Shown here piece after piece: positions 22,751 to 35,200 of a DNA stretch of 64,000 bases. The stretch is from Ashinkailepas kermadecensis (lineage: Eukaryota; Arthropoda; Thecostraca; Neolepadidae). Each line of letters starts with the position of its first letter. The first letter of the stretch is position 1. Both the position numbers and the translations under genes were made by a program. The notes under the pieces were generated by a model. The model had not been told where the DNA came from. It saw only the letters and a list, made by a program, of their open reading frames with translations, and did no database searches. The DNA is taken from NCBI GenBank assembly GCA_034440615.1, contig JAOTOM010005139.1:782501-846500 (forward strand). Reading direction: 5' to 3'.

Positions 22751-25700
22751 ATGTCGATATTTCTACAATGGAACTGCCGCAGCTTGATTTCCAAATGGGC
22801 AGAAATGAAAGCCATTTTTAGCATCTTAACTCCGATTCTCATCGCACTTCAAGAAACCTGGTTTTTGCCTACCGATACATATAATTTCAATCTTTTCAAT
22901 TATTCGCTGTACCGCCACGACGAGGTCCCTGGACCACACCGCAGTGGCGGTACCACACTTTACATAAACAATGATTAGACACATGCACAAATTACACTCA
23001 ATTCACCATTACAAGCCGTAGCTTGTACTTTGCGTTTTCGTGGTAGGAACATAGATGTATGTTCATGATATATTCCACCATCTACAGACAACACAAACAT
23101 TTTGACAGAATTAGAAAACCTCATAGCGCAATTCAAAAACCATTTCATTTTACTTGGCGATTTTAACGCCCATAGCCCAGCGTGGGATAGAACACGCACA
23201 TTTCCAGACACTCGCGGACGCATAGTTGAACACATCCTAGACAGACACAATTTAGTATTACTCAACACCGGTGAGCCAACATTTTTCCACCTCGGTCACA
23301 ATACAGAAACTGCCATTGATTTAACAATTTGTTCTCCAGCCCTGACCAACGATTTTGATTGGACAATAGACACAGACATTCATGATAGCGATCACTACCC
23401 CATTAAATTACTACCGACCATTTCAACACCTGTCGATACCACACCAAGTTTTATCCCTCGCTGGAAACTTTTGAAGGCCGACTGGAACTTTCGTCGTTGC
23501 AGTACAACCCGGACATTTCTCCAGTACAAAACATTCATTGAATTAACAACACACTTTTACAAGCAGCGTCTGCAACAATTCCACTCACAAAACCCTTTAC
23601 AAAACGAACGCCAGTGCCTTGGTGGTGTCCCGAAATTTCACGTGCCATCGCGGTAAGAAAAAGAGCATTTATAAAATATTTACGTCACCCCGACCAACAA
23701 AATTTAATCAACCGGAACCATGAACGTGCGAGGACCCGCCGCATCATTCGTGAAGCTAGGCGCCGTTCATGGTCTTTATATTTACAGCAACTTACATTTC
23801 AAACACCTTTAAGCCAAATATGGGGATTAATCCGCCGTTTGAGAGGAAGATCCCCATTTAGATCACTACCGGCTCTCAAACTTCACAACATCACCATTAC
23901 CAAACCGCAAGCAATAGTAAACACCATAGCAGATACCATTGCCCACCATAGCTCGGACGAAAACTACAGACCGGGCTTCATAGAAAATGCACAACACACT
24001 TTTTACCTTGATCTCGCACAATTTGATTCTGACAACTCAGAAATATATAATACTCCTTTTCAAATTTCAGAACTTGAGACAGGCATTTCCTCCGCCGGCA
24101 ATACTTCAGTAGGGCCTGACAACTTACATTATTCTTTTGTCAGACATTTACCGGATCACACCAAACATTGCATTTTGCACACATTTAATACACTATGGAC
24201 AACTCATACCTTCCCCGAAACTTGGAAAGAATCTTTCATTATACCCATCCCAAAACCTGGCAAGGACCATAGTAACCCCACTAATTTTCGACCCATTGCA
24301 CTCACCAGTTGTTTAGGAAAACTTTTTGAACGTATAGTTATAAAAAAGACTGACCTGGCACCTGGATACAAATTCCCTTCTATCTCCCTTTCAATGTGGT
24401 TTTCGACGAGGACGCAGCACCATAGATCATCTTATTCGGTTAGAGACTGACATCCGTCAAGGCTATAAAAAAAACATGAACACACTATCGCAGTATTTTT
24501 AGACATAAGCAAAGCGTACGATATGGTTTTCAATCCCGCATTACTTTTTAAACTTCAACAACTCGGTATAAAAGGACATTTAGCACATTATTTAGTAGGT
24601 TTTTTTTATCTGGTTCTCGTCGATTCCACATCAGGTGCCGGTCAGCCATTTCCGATGCACATTGTCTTCAGAACGGCCTATCACAGGGAAGTTGTCTTTC
24701 ACCAGTATTATTTAACATTATCATTAATGATCTTTTCGATGACATGCCTACCAATATATCATTTTCACTATTTGCAGACGACAGCACAATTTGGTGCTCC
24801 GGGAAAAATTATGAACATTGTTTAATTCGCTTACAAAACACACTGGACAGAATACAAGAATGGTCCCTGAAGTATGGTTTCATTTTTTCGGCCGCAAAAT
24901 CTGCAACATTGATATTTAGTAAATCAACACCCTGCCCAAACCCAGATACACCGCTTCACCTCGGAAACAATGATATACGTGTTGTAAATTCGTTGAAATT
25001 TCTTGGTATTATTTTTCACCGTAGGCTTTCAATGCATAAACACATCAAACACATCCAGAACAAATGTGTTCACCGACTGAATTTATTTCGATGCATTACT
25101 TCTTCATCACTTGGAGCCGACCGTCATACACTTCTACTACTTTACAAATCTTTAGTTCTACCCATAATTGAATATGGATCCGTAGTATATACCGGTCCTA
25201 GCACATCTTCCTTACACATTTTAGACACCATTCAAAATACATTTCTCCGATCGCACTCGGTGCAATGACTACTTCACCCATCATTTCTTTAGAAGCCGAA
25301 TCGGGAATTTCTCCACTAGCTCTCCGTAGAATGCAGCAAACACCTAGGTACGCCTCCAAAATTAAATTTCACGCAAACCGCCCCACACACGCTTCATTAC
25401 AAATTCTCCCAAATTTACATCATGATTATTTAGGTCCAGCCGAAAAACGAACTGGTCTCACTATAGCTTCTTGAGTCAAAACATTTTCTGAACAACTTCA
25501 TTTCACTATTCCACGCATTACTTCTTTTTCTCCACCAACTACACCACCGTGGCAGATGGCCGAACGGCACATTTTTTATCTGACCACCACCCCAAAATCA
25601 CAACTTTGTCCAGAATATGCAAAACAAAAATTCCACCAATTTCATTCTCGTTATCGTCATGTTCTTTTTGTTTTTACCGACGGATCAAAAGACGCCAACC

Positions 25701-26525
25701 TCACTGGAAATGCCATTGTTTCGGATACACACACAAAACAGCATCGCTTGCCAAACGGAACCTCCATTTTCATCGCAGAATTGCACGCCATTCTCATTGC
25801 TCTTCGCTATGTCCGCAACCGTTCAATCTGTCACCCCATGCGCAGTGTTGTTGTTTGTTCCGACTCCAAATCTGTTCTTCAATCACTTTCTTCACTTTCT
25901 TTTTCGCACCATTGCCATATCTCCATTTACGATACCCTTGAAATACTTTATCTGATGGGCGTAAAGGTCCGTTTCCTGTGGGTGCCCAGCCACTGCGGCA
26001 TCCCAGGAAACGAAGAAGCCGACAAATTAGCCAAAGCATCATTACACCTCCAAAACATCACAGAAATTCCACCACATTTTGAAGGCATTAAATCATCAAT
26101 ACAACAGAGCATTCGACATTTTTGGAACCAAAACTGGACACAAAACACAAACCATACACAATTACGTTTCATCAAAACTGCCGTCGATACCTGGATCACA
26201 CCATATAAAAAACCGACACGGAAACAAAGTCCTATCACGTTCACCCATCGGCCATACCTTTCTTACCCATCGATATATATACACGGCTTCACCTCGACCT
26301 TCATGCCCATCATACAACACAAATCTTACAGTTCCACATGTTCTCCTTCATTGTCAGAAGTACCAAGGCCCACGAAAAACACTGACGGATTTTTGCCATA
26401 CACACAAAATTCCTTTTACTCTGCCTACACTATTAAGGGATGATCATCCCATTTCATCAAACTACTTTTCAATTTTCTCCGCAATACAAACCTGTTCCAA
26501 GATTTATAAACTTAATTATTTAGCA
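22751..26525 (+). pseudogene. LINE ORF2 (endonuclease-RT-RNase H polyprotein), broken
   Basis: ORF2 normally nicks the target and reverse-transcribes the element RNA. The endonuclease domain starts near 22751 (QWNCRSL, QETW) and includes GDFNAH at about 23156 and SDHYP near 23390. In-frame stops lie at 22976 and 23066. RT carries FRPIALTSCLGKLFERI near 24290 and the catalytic FADDS at 24771, but is split by frameshifts near 23620, 24345, 24460, 24610 and 25262. A further stop is at 25472. RNase H keeps its acidic residues (TDGS about 25679, AELHA about 25778, CSDSK about 25862, NEEAD about 26010). A last shift near 26150 precedes a C-terminal CX2C...HX4C-like motif. Confidence 0.88.
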
Positions 26526-26550
26526 TAACACAAGATACATTTTCTCAATT

Positions 26551-26600
26551 ATGGCACGAAATGGCCTGAGGAGGCCGAAGTGCCCAACCCAACAAGACTC
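26551..26600 (+). other. LINE 3'-terminal double stem-loop
   Basis: GGCAC pairs with GTGCC, and an inner GGCC pairs with GGCC, followed by CAACCCAACAAG. A similar stem-in-stem plus (C)CCAAA/AAC tail closes the tRNA SINEs and the micro-insertions in this window. Such 3' structures are known recognition sites for reverse transcriptases of some LINEs; that role is inferred here. Confidence 0.55.
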
Positions 26601-26603
26601 AAA

Positions 26604-26668
26604 CTGTAGCGTGTCACAATATCAGAATGTCTGTCAGAATGTCTGTTTTGTCAGAATGTCTGCAGCGT
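26604..26668. repeat. TGTCAGAATGTCTG short tandem repeat, right of the LINE
   Basis: Contains GTGTCACAATATCAGAATG and two more CAGAATGTCTG units, closely resembling 21413-21445. Confidence 0.6.
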
Positions 26669-26755
26669 GGAAAACAAGCTTGCCACCTTGGGTTCTCGTA
26701 CTGGTGAGCTGTCCACCTTTGACGTGGATGGGATCACCATACGTGTAGGTTTCTG

Positions 26756-26857
26756 GAGATTATTGTGAGGGCACAATGCATGAAGGTGATGGGTGGGCCT
26801 AAGTGGATTGGGGGGACATACCACACAGGGTCCCATGTTAAATATTGAAATTATTGG
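26756..26857 (+). repeat. Dispersed repeat (left part), host of the foldback element
   Basis: GCACAATGCATGAAGG..., GGATTGGGGG and GGTCCCATGTTAAA occur in the same order at 56114-56182. The copy continues after the foldback insertion at 28412. Confidence 0.75.
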
Positions 26858-28411
26858 TAACCGGACAAATGTACGTAAAATAAATGTACATATGGCAGAT
26901 GTACGTACGCAAATGTACGTAAGCAAATGTACGTAAGCGCACATGTACGTATGGCAATTGTACGTAAGCGCCGATGTACGTATGGCTAATGTACGTAAGC
27001 GCAAATGTACGAATGGCAAATGTACGTATGCGCAAAAGTACGTATGCGCAAATGTACGTAAGCGCAAATGTACGTGAGCGCAAATGTACGTATGCGCAAA
27101 AGTACGTATGCGCAAATGCACGTAAGCGCAAATGTACGTATGCGCAAGAATACGTAAACGCAAATGCACGTATGCGCAAAAGTGCGTATGCGCTTTTGCG
27201 CGTACGTAAGCGCAAATGTACGTATGCGCAAATGTACGTATGGCAATTATACGTAAGTGCAGATGTACGTATGCCAAATTTACTTCAGCGCAAATTTACG
27301 TATGGCAAATGTACGTAAGAGCAAATGTACGCATGGCATATGCACCTAACCAAATGTGCTTAAACGCAAAGGTACGCCTAAATGTACGTACATTGGCTGA
27401 TACGTACATTTGTTCTTGCATTCTTTTACGTTTGCGTACTGTTGCGCTTGGGTACATTTGCGCTTACGTACTTTTGCGCTTACGTACAATTGCGCTTACG
27501 TACATTTGCGCTTACGTACTTTTGCGTATACCTACATTTACACTTACGTACATTTGTGCTTACGTATATTTGTGCATACTTACATTTGCGCATACGTACA
27601 TTTGCGCATACGTACATTTGCGCTTACGTACATTTAATCATACGTATTTTTGCGCTTGCGTACATTTGCGCATACGTACTTTTGCGCTTGCGTACATTTG
27701 CGCATACGCACTTTTGCGCATACGTACTTTTACGCTTACGTACATTTGCGCTTTCGTACATTTGCGCATACGTACTTTTGCGCATACCTACATTTGCGCT
27801 TACGTACATTTGCGCATACGTAAATTTGCGCATACGTACATTTCCCATACGTACATTAGCCATGCGTACACCTGCGCTTACGTACAATTGCCATACGTAC
27901 ATCTGCGCTTGCGTACATTTGCTTACGTGCATTTGTCCGGTTACCGCAAAGGTACATATGGCGTATGTACCTAACCAAATGTACGTAAACCCAAAGGTAC
28001 GCATGCGTAAATCGACGTACATTTGCGCATACGTACAATTGCACATACGTACATTTGCGCATACGTACTTTTGCGCTGATGTACATTTGCGCTTACGTAC
28101 ATTTGCGTTTACGTACATTTGCGCTTACGTACTTTTGCGCATACGTACATTTGCGCTTACGTACATTTGCGCATGCGTACTTTTGTACATGCGTACATTT
28201 GCGCTTACGTACTTTTGCGCATACGTACATTTGCGCATACGTACATTTTCCATACGTACATTTACGCTTACGTACATTAGCCATACGTACATCTGCGCTT
28301 ACGTACAATTGCCATACATACATCTGCGCTTACGTACATTTGCTTACGTACATTTGCTTACGTGCATCTGCCATACGTACATTTGTCCTTACGTACATTT
28401 GTCCTAGAATC
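26858..28411. mobile_element. Foldback-like element of 16-bp repeats, 11-bp TSD
   Basis: The left portion consists of 16-bp GCGCAAATGTACGTAA-type units. From about 27400 the same unit runs in reverse complement (TGCGCTTACGTACATTT). The outer ends mirror each other: CCGGACAAATGTACGT at the start, ACGTACATTTGTCC at the end. A second inversion point lies near 27945-28010. The element is bracketed by GAAATTATTGG at 26847-26857 and 28412-28422. Long tandem-repeat-filled inverted arms are typical of foldback elements. Open frames are periodicity artefacts. Confidence 0.75.
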
Positions 28412-28475
28412 GAAATTATTGGGTGACAAAGCCAACATTTGGGATGGGCAAGTGCCATCTCAAAAGCATGCAAAG
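28412..28475 (+). repeat. Dispersed repeat (right part)
   Basis: GAAATTATTGGG...GGGCAAGTGCC(A)TCTCAAAAG continues the repeat broken at 26857. It matches the intact copy around 56190-56240 (GAAATTGGTGGG, ACACTTGCCCCCTCAAAAG). Confidence 0.65.
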
Positions 28476-28486
28476 CTACACCCCTG

Positions 28487-28690
28487 GGGATCACTGAAGC
28501 TCGGCCGGGGTCCCATGTGCTGGGCTTATCGAACCATGGGGATCACTGAAGCTTGGCTGGGGTCTCATGTGCTGGGCTTACCGAACCATGGGGATCACTG
28601 AAGCTTGACCGGGGTCTGATGTGCTGGACCTATCGAACCATAGGAATCACTGAAGCTTGGCCGGGGTCTCACGTGCTGGACTCTGGGCTG
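28487..28690. repeat. 52-bp tandem repeat, about 4 copies
   Basis: Units begin GATCACTGAAGCT(C/T)GG; starts at 28489 and 28541 define a 52-bp period. The final unit runs straight into a LINE endonuclease remnant. Confidence 0.85.
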
Positions 28691-28895
28691 CAGCTGGACT
28701 TCCCGAGCCACGTCCGGTTCAGGGAAGACAGAGACAACAGAGGTGGCGTAGCTTGCGCCGTCAAATGGACTAGGTCTTCGGCTCACCGATCACGCCTGGA
28801 GACCGACTGCCAGGTGGTAGTGGGCGTCCAGATCGGGCGGATTCCGTTCGCACTGCTGGCTATGCCTTATCGACCGCCTGACAGAGACCTGAGAC
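28660..28895 (+). pseudogene. LINE endonuclease-domain remnant
   Basis: One frame reads ITEAW near 28645, then REDRDNRGGVACAVK and, about 20 residues on, PFALLAMPYRPPDRD. This is the order of blocks in AP-type endonucleases of CR1/Jockey-like LINEs (GG(V/A), YRPPD). Only about 70 residues survive. Family placement within LINEs is uncertain. Confidence 0.5.
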
Positions 28896-28929
28896 GTCGC
28901 GAATGTTACTGCTTCATCCACACCCTCTC

Positions 28930-29830
28930 TCCGTAGCACCAATCTGCCGTTTTTCGTCGTTGGTGCACTTCAACCTGCCCGAGAACGTCTGGAAAGAGAA
29001 CAATCGATTTGTCCTTCGCCACCGCAAAGCCAGAGCCGCTCCTTTCTTGGACACGGGCCGAATGTGGAGCGGTGCAATCTGTGTCATCTCTGACCGGCGG
29101 TGGCAACCGTCTGGGGTTGACCTATCTCTATTGGTTAGTGCTTGTGTTTCACACGTCAGGAACAAGTTGGTCAATTTGGACCATCTTGCTGCAGCGACAT
29201 GTGTCTCGTTTAAATGTGGAGTAGCCCCACGCGCAGCTAGGTCTCGGGTTTATCACTAGAAGAGGGTGTGGTTTGAAGAGCTTCACAATGCCGTGAGGTT
29301 AATCTCATGGAATGTTCCACATCCTCTGGACACTGACAACGTGGCTGGTCTGTGTACGATCTGGTGTTTGCTGCCGTCGCAGATTACTACATGCCGATTG
29401 TTGAGCTCCGTGAGAGATGGCTGCCGTAGTTTGATAGTCTTTTCAGACGTTTGCTGCGCGAGAAGCAGACAGCTCACACGAATAGAAGGGAACCCACTGA
29501 TGAAAACATAGCCCGGCTCACGCCGCTGTCCGGCAAGACTTCAAACTTCACACGGGTTGAAAATACCGAGAGGGCCCGGCGGGTGTGGTCCGTGATTTCA
29601 AGCAGGACAACCCACAGCGTTCCTGGTCGTTTGCAAAAACCTCTCAAATCATCACAACAAATACCAACTCAAGCGGAGGGCCGCTCGAGAAAGACGAGGA
29701 ACAGTGCAAAAGCGACGTATAGCGTGCTAATTGTTTCAATTGCTGGTTTGCAGGTAAGCTTTGTGAGCCCTTCGTGGACTTGCTGCCTGACACAATGACT
29801 TCCGGTGTCCCTGGTGTGACCAGCGGCGTC
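28930..29830. other. No recognisable feature
   Basis: Mixed-composition sequence with only short overlapping frames on both strands and no domain. It may be further decayed mobile-element sequence. Confidence 0.4.
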
Positions 29831-29861
29831 GCAAGGTCGCATCCAGTCGGCACAGTGATAA

Positions 29862-30345
29862 ACTATTCGTGAAGTAGGCTGGGATATACCACCTTCTGAA
29901 CATCGAATCGACATCCTTATCAAAGAAGTATCGACCTCGCGCTTCTTACACCGTGCATTCTTTCACCGCTTCTTATCCCGTGTATAAGTATTATGCTTAT
30001 GCTCACCATAACTGATTGATATACATGAACATCCTTTAATGCAAGTCCAGGTGAAGGGATTACCCATGATGGGTTCTGTTATGCAATTCCGGCTTATAGC
30101 ATAGGTATTTATTGCTATCGTTGATACACGTATACCTAAATTAGATAAGTATATTTCACAAGAAATTGAAGGGGTACAGTCAAAAGTAAGTGGCTCAAAA
30201 GGGTACAGTCAAAAGCTGTTGGCTCAAAACTGAGCGTGAAAGACTTAAAAGTATTATCAATGACATTGTTTCCATAGCGAATTACGGCATCCAGCTGTAC
30301 TCGTTTCGACATCCCACACCTAACAAAAAATAACACTTTAACAAT
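29862..30345 (+). repeat. Dispersed repeat family, copy B (~480 bp)
   Basis: Collinear with copy A (1048-1522): ATTCGTGAAGTAGG at the 5' end, GGCTCAAAACTGAGCGTGAA and CAGCTGTACTCGTTTCGACA near the 3' end. Immediately left, at 29831-29857, is a single unit of the 40-bp minisatellite that starts immediately to its right. Confidence 0.8.
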
Positions 30346-31016
30346 GAGTCGTCACATCAAGGTCACAGTGTCACAAGGTCGCATCCAGTCGTCACATCAA
30401 GGTCACAGTGTCACAAGGTCACATCCAGTCGTCACATCAAGGTCACAGTGTCACAAGGTCGCATCCAGTCGTCACATCAAGGTCACAGTGTCACAAGGTC
30501 ACATCCAGTCGTCACATCAAGGTCACAGTGTCACAAGGTCGCATCCAGTCGTCACATCAAGGTCACAGTGTCACAATATCATCAGTGTCAATCAAGGTAC
30601 AGGTCCAGTCGTCATCATCAAGGTCCACAGTGTCACAAGGTCGCATCCAGTCGTCACATCAAGGTCACAGTGTCACAAGGTCGCATCCAGTCGTTCATAT
30701 CAAGGTCACAGTGTCACAAGGTCACATCCAGTCGTCACATCAAGGTCACAGTGTCACAATGTCGCATCCAGTCGTCATATCAAGGTCACATTGTCACAAG
30801 GTCGCATCCAGTCGTCATATCAAGGTCACAGTGTCACAAGGTCGCATCCAGTCGTCATATTAAGGTCACAGTGTACAAGGTCGCATCCAGTCGTCACAGC
30901 AATGTCACAGTGTCACAAGGTCACATAAAGGTTACAGTGTCACAAGGCCGCATTCCGCAGTTGCTGCGTGGACTCATCCAGTGTCACACAAGGTCACAGT
31001 GTCACAAGGTCACACG
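30344..31016. repeat. 40-bp minisatellite, about 16 copies
   Basis: Units of GTCACATCAAGGTCACAGTG plus TCACAAGGTC(G/A)CATCCA. Copies are near-identical up to about 30560, then increasingly variable toward 31016. Long frames follow the period. Confidence 0.95.
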
Positions 31017-32004
31017 TAAGTGAGGCAGCACAAGGACGGACAAGGACATGTCGTCAATAAGGCACAGGCCCGCATGTCCGGGCTTGGCTCCCGCATCTTA
31101 ACAGTGTGTATGGAGGAGCCGGCTGTTCCTGTGGAAATGTGTGCGCCGGCAGATCCAGGGGACAACTTGGGCAGGGGCGGCCGATTCAAGTTTGACATGG
31201 TGGTGAAGACAACACGGCGATAACGGTCCACCGGCGCTGCGCAAATGAACACCAGGCTACCAGTGCTCATTGCAGCATTACACAAAATGATGATTGACGG
31301 TTCTTGTTTTGTTGATCAGGTGTCCCATATGCATGTGTCTGAATCCTCTTAATTATTAACCATTTAAATTATCCCTGTATTGGTGGGCGTAAATTATCCC
31401 TGGGCTGGTGTCTTCCCAAACGTTACCACCCTTGTCAAAGACAGTTACCCCCAATCCACCGATTTTATTTTAGTGAGCTCTCTGTGACAGCCAAACATGC
31501 ACAGTTAGCATATCTGGTCAATGCCTACCATTAGCTTGTGGACACAATTAGCGATTCAGCGTAAAAATAAGTAAGTGCGCTTCGTTTGCAAACATTATAG
31601 TTCCAACAAAAAATTTAAAGTTACCATTGTTGGGTATTCATAGTCCGAAAAACATGCTCACCCGCAGTGATCAAGTTAAGCTGTATTTGTGAATTGAAAA
31701 CACACCTCCATGTGACCTATTGATACTTTTCCGAGCTGGAGTACTTACATTTCGTAATATCGTTATCAATAAAGAATAAAATCAGCGGAGTATTGCAAAG
31801 GGCTTAGTTTATGTTATGCATGCACATCGCAATTGGTAAACACGAAACGCGTCGCAGGGATGTATCTATCTTTAAAGACGAAAAACTAATAATCATTCTG
31901 GTCATGCGCGAACAGTTCGTCTTCTGGTTACGCATAGTGAACGAAAATTGTGATACTTATGATCACCAGCCAATCAGACAACGCGTGGCATGCGGAATTG
32001 CGGT
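31017..32004. other. No recognisable gene
   Basis: About 1 kb of unique-looking, partly AT-rich sequence. Short frames at 31010-31285 (minus) and 31811-32170 (plus) match no family. Confidence 0.4.
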
Positions 32005-32125
32005 TCGTCGCCGGGCTAGTTCAGTTGCTCAGGCGCTGATCTCAGGGATAGAGCCGACCCCGCCCTGGCGAGGCGGGTGGCCGGAAAGAGCCACCTTTAG
32101 CCGGGCGGCCGTGTCGGCCCGTCCA
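32005..32125 (+). mobile_element. tRNA-like SINE fragment (possible)
   Basis: GGGCTAGTTCAGTTGCTCAGGC resembles an A-box region, followed by a GC-rich body. No B-box is visible, so the call is tentative. Confidence 0.3.
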
Positions 32126-32221
32126 AGCATTGCCAGCACGTCGAACGTTGGTCATACAATTTCCAGTTGAATTGGGATTTAGCCAGCGGCGGAGTGTTTC
32201 TGATTTAGCTAGGACAGCCTG

Positions 32222-35200
32222 TCATGTTTTTGACAGGCTGTCCCGCACCAAGGCACGGGTGGAGACAGGTGCCCTGCTACTGACAGGCTGACCAAGGCAC
32301 GGGTGGAGACAGGTGCCCTCCTGTTACGACAGGCTGACCAGGCACGGTGGAGACAGGTGCCCTCCTGTTACTGACAGGCTGTCCTGCACCAAGGCACGGT
32401 GGAGACAGGTGCCCTCCTGTTACTAACAGGCTGACCAAGACACGGATGGAGACAGGTGTTCTCCTGTTACTGACAGGCTGCCCTGCACCAAGGCACGGGT
32501 GGAGACAGGTGTTCTCCTGTTACTGACAGGCTGACCAAGGCACGGGTGGAGACAGGTGTCTCCTGTTACTGACAGGCTGACCAAGGCACGGTGGAGACAG
32601 GTGCCCTCCTGTTACTGACAGGCTGACCCAGGCACGGGTGGAGACAGGTGTTCTCCTGTTACTGACAGGCTGTCCTGCACCAAGGCACGGGTGGAGACAG
32701 GTGCCCTCCTGTTACTAACAGGCTGACCAAGGCACGGATGGAGACAGGTGTTCTCCTGTTACTGACAGGCTGACCAAGGCACGGGTGGAGACAGGTGCCC
32801 TCCTGCTACTGACAGGCTGACCAAGGCACGGGTGGAGACAGGTGTTCTCCTGTTACTGACAGGCTGACCAAGGCACGAGTGGAGATAGGTGTTCTCCTGT
32901 TACTGACAGGCTGACAAGGCACGGGTGGAGACAGGTGCTCCTGTTACTGACAGGCTACCAGGCACGGTGGAGACAGGGCCCCTGTTACTGACAGGCTGAT
33001 CAGGCACGGATGGAGACGGTGTTCTCCTGTTACTGACAGGCTGACCAAGGACGGATGGAGACGGTGCCCCCTGATACTGACAGGCTGTCCGCACAAGGCA
33101 CGGTGGAGACGGTGTTCTCCTGTTACTGACATGCTGACCAAGGCACGGGTGGAGACAGGTGCCTCCTGTTACTGACAGACTGACCAAGGCACGGGTGGAG
33201 ACAGGTGCCTCCTGTTACTGACAGGCTGACCAGGCACGGGTGGAGACAGGTGCCTCCTGTTACTGACGGCTGATCAGGCACGGATGAGACGTGTTTCTGT
33301 TACCGACAGGCTGACCAAGGCACGGGTGGAGACATGTTTCCTGTTACTGACAGGCTGACCAAGGCACGGGTGGAAACAGATGTTCTCCTGTTACTGACAG
33401 GCTGTCTGTACCAAGGCACGGGTGGAGACAGGTGTCTCCTGTTACTGACAGGCTGTCCTGTACCAAGGCACGGGTGGGACAGTGTTTCCTGTTACTGACA
33501 GGCTGTCCGCCAAGGACGGGTGGAGACAGGTGCCCTCCTGCTACTGACAGGCTGTCCTGTACCAAGGCACGGGTGGAGACGGTGTCTCCTGTTACTGACA
33601 GGCTGTCCTGCACCAAGGCACGGGTGGAGACAGGTGTTCTCCTGTTACTGATAGGCTGACCAAGGCACGGGTGGAGACGGTGTTTCCTGTTACTGACAGG
33701 CTGACCGGGCACGGGTGGAGACAGGGCCCTCCTGTTACTGACAGGCTGACCAAGGCACGGGTGGGGACAGGTGCCCTTGTTACTGACAGGCTGACCAAGG
33801 CACGGGTGGAGACAGGTGTTCTCCTGTTACTGACAGGCTGACCAAGGCACGGGTGGAGACAGGTGCCCTGTTACTGACAGGCTGACCAAGGCACGGGTGG
33901 AGACAGGTGCCCTCCTGTTACTGACAGGCTGCACCAAGGCACGGGTGGAGACAGGTGCCCTGCTACTGACAGGCTGACCAAGGCACGGGTGGAGACAGGT
34001 GCCCTCCTGTTACTGACAGGCTGACCAAGGCACGGGTGGAGACAGGTGCCCTCCTGTTACTGACAGGCTGTCCTGCACCAAGGCACGGGTGGAGACAGGT
34101 GCCCTCCTGTTACTAACAGGCTGACCAAGACACGGATGGAGACAGGTGTTCTCCTGTTACTGACAGGCTGCCCTGCACCAAGGCACGGGTGGAGACAGGT
34201 GTTCTCCTGTTACTGACAGGCTGACCAAGGCACGGGTGGAGACAGGTGTTCTCCTGTTACTGACAGGCTGACCAAGGCACAGGTGGAGACAGGTGCCCTC
34301 CTGTTACTGACAGGCTGACCAAGGCACGGGTGGAGACAGGTGTTCTCCTGTTACTGACAGGCTGTCCTGCACCAAGGCACGGGTGGAGACAGGTGCCCTC
34401 CTGTTACTAACAGGCTGACCAAGGCACGGATGGAGACAGGTGTTCTCCTGTTACTGACAGGCTGACCAAGGCACGGGTGGAGACAGGTGCCCTCCTGCTA
34501 CTGACAGGCTGACCAAGGCACGGGTGGAGACAGGTGTTCTCCTGTTACTGACAGGCTGACCAAGGCACGAGTGGAGATAGGTGTTCTCCTGTTACTGACA
34601 GGCTGACCAAGGCACGGGTGGAGACAGGTGCCCTCCTGTTACTGACAGGCTGACCAAGGCACGGGTGGAGACAGGGCCCTCCTGTTACTGACAGGCTGAT
34701 CAAGGCACGGATGGAGACAGGTGTTCTCCTGTTACTGACAGGCTGACCAAGGCACGGATGGAGACAGGTGCCCTCCTGTTACTGACAGGCTGTCCCGCAC
34801 AAAGGCACGGGTGGAGACAGGTGTTCTCCTGTTACTGACATGCTGACCAAGGCACGGGTGGAGACAGGTGCCCTCCTGTTACTGACAGACTGACCAAGGC
34901 ACGGGTGGAGACAGGTGCCCTCCTGTTACTGACAGGCTGACCAAGGCACGGGTGGAGACAGGTGCCCTCCTGTTACTGACAGGCTGATCAAGGCACGGAT
35001 GGAGACAGGTGTTCTCCTGTTACTGACAGGCTGACCAAGGCACGGGTGGAGACAGGTGTTCTCCTGTTACTGACAGGCTGACCAAGGCACGGGTGGAAAC
35101 AGATGTTCTCCTGTTACTGACAGGCTGTCCGTACCAAGGCACGGGTGGAGACAGGTGTTCTCCTGTTACTGACAGGCTGTCCTGTACCAAGGCACGGGTG

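Larger units (their letters stand above)
21515..26600 (+). mobile_element. I-group (RNase H-bearing) non-LTR retrotransposon, decayed
   Basis: Ordered parts are ORF1 with CCHC knuckles, then ORF2 with AP-type endonuclease, reverse transcriptase, RNase H and a C-terminal cysteine/histidine motif. It ends in a stem-loop (GGCAC pairing with GTGCC at about 26552-26584) and a CCCAACCCAACAA tail. RNase H next to RT places it in the I group. The 5' end is truncated within ORF1, and at least three stops and about seven frameshifts make it non-functional. Confidence 0.9.

Noticed and set aside
21515..26600. Active retrotransposon
   Set aside because: In-frame stops at 22976, 23066 and 25472, several frameshifts in RT and 5' truncation of ORF1 exclude activity.
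30344..31016. Direct repeats resembling a CRISPR array
   Set aside because: Units are contiguous 40-bp tandem copies without unique spacers, in eukaryotic DNA with no cas genes.
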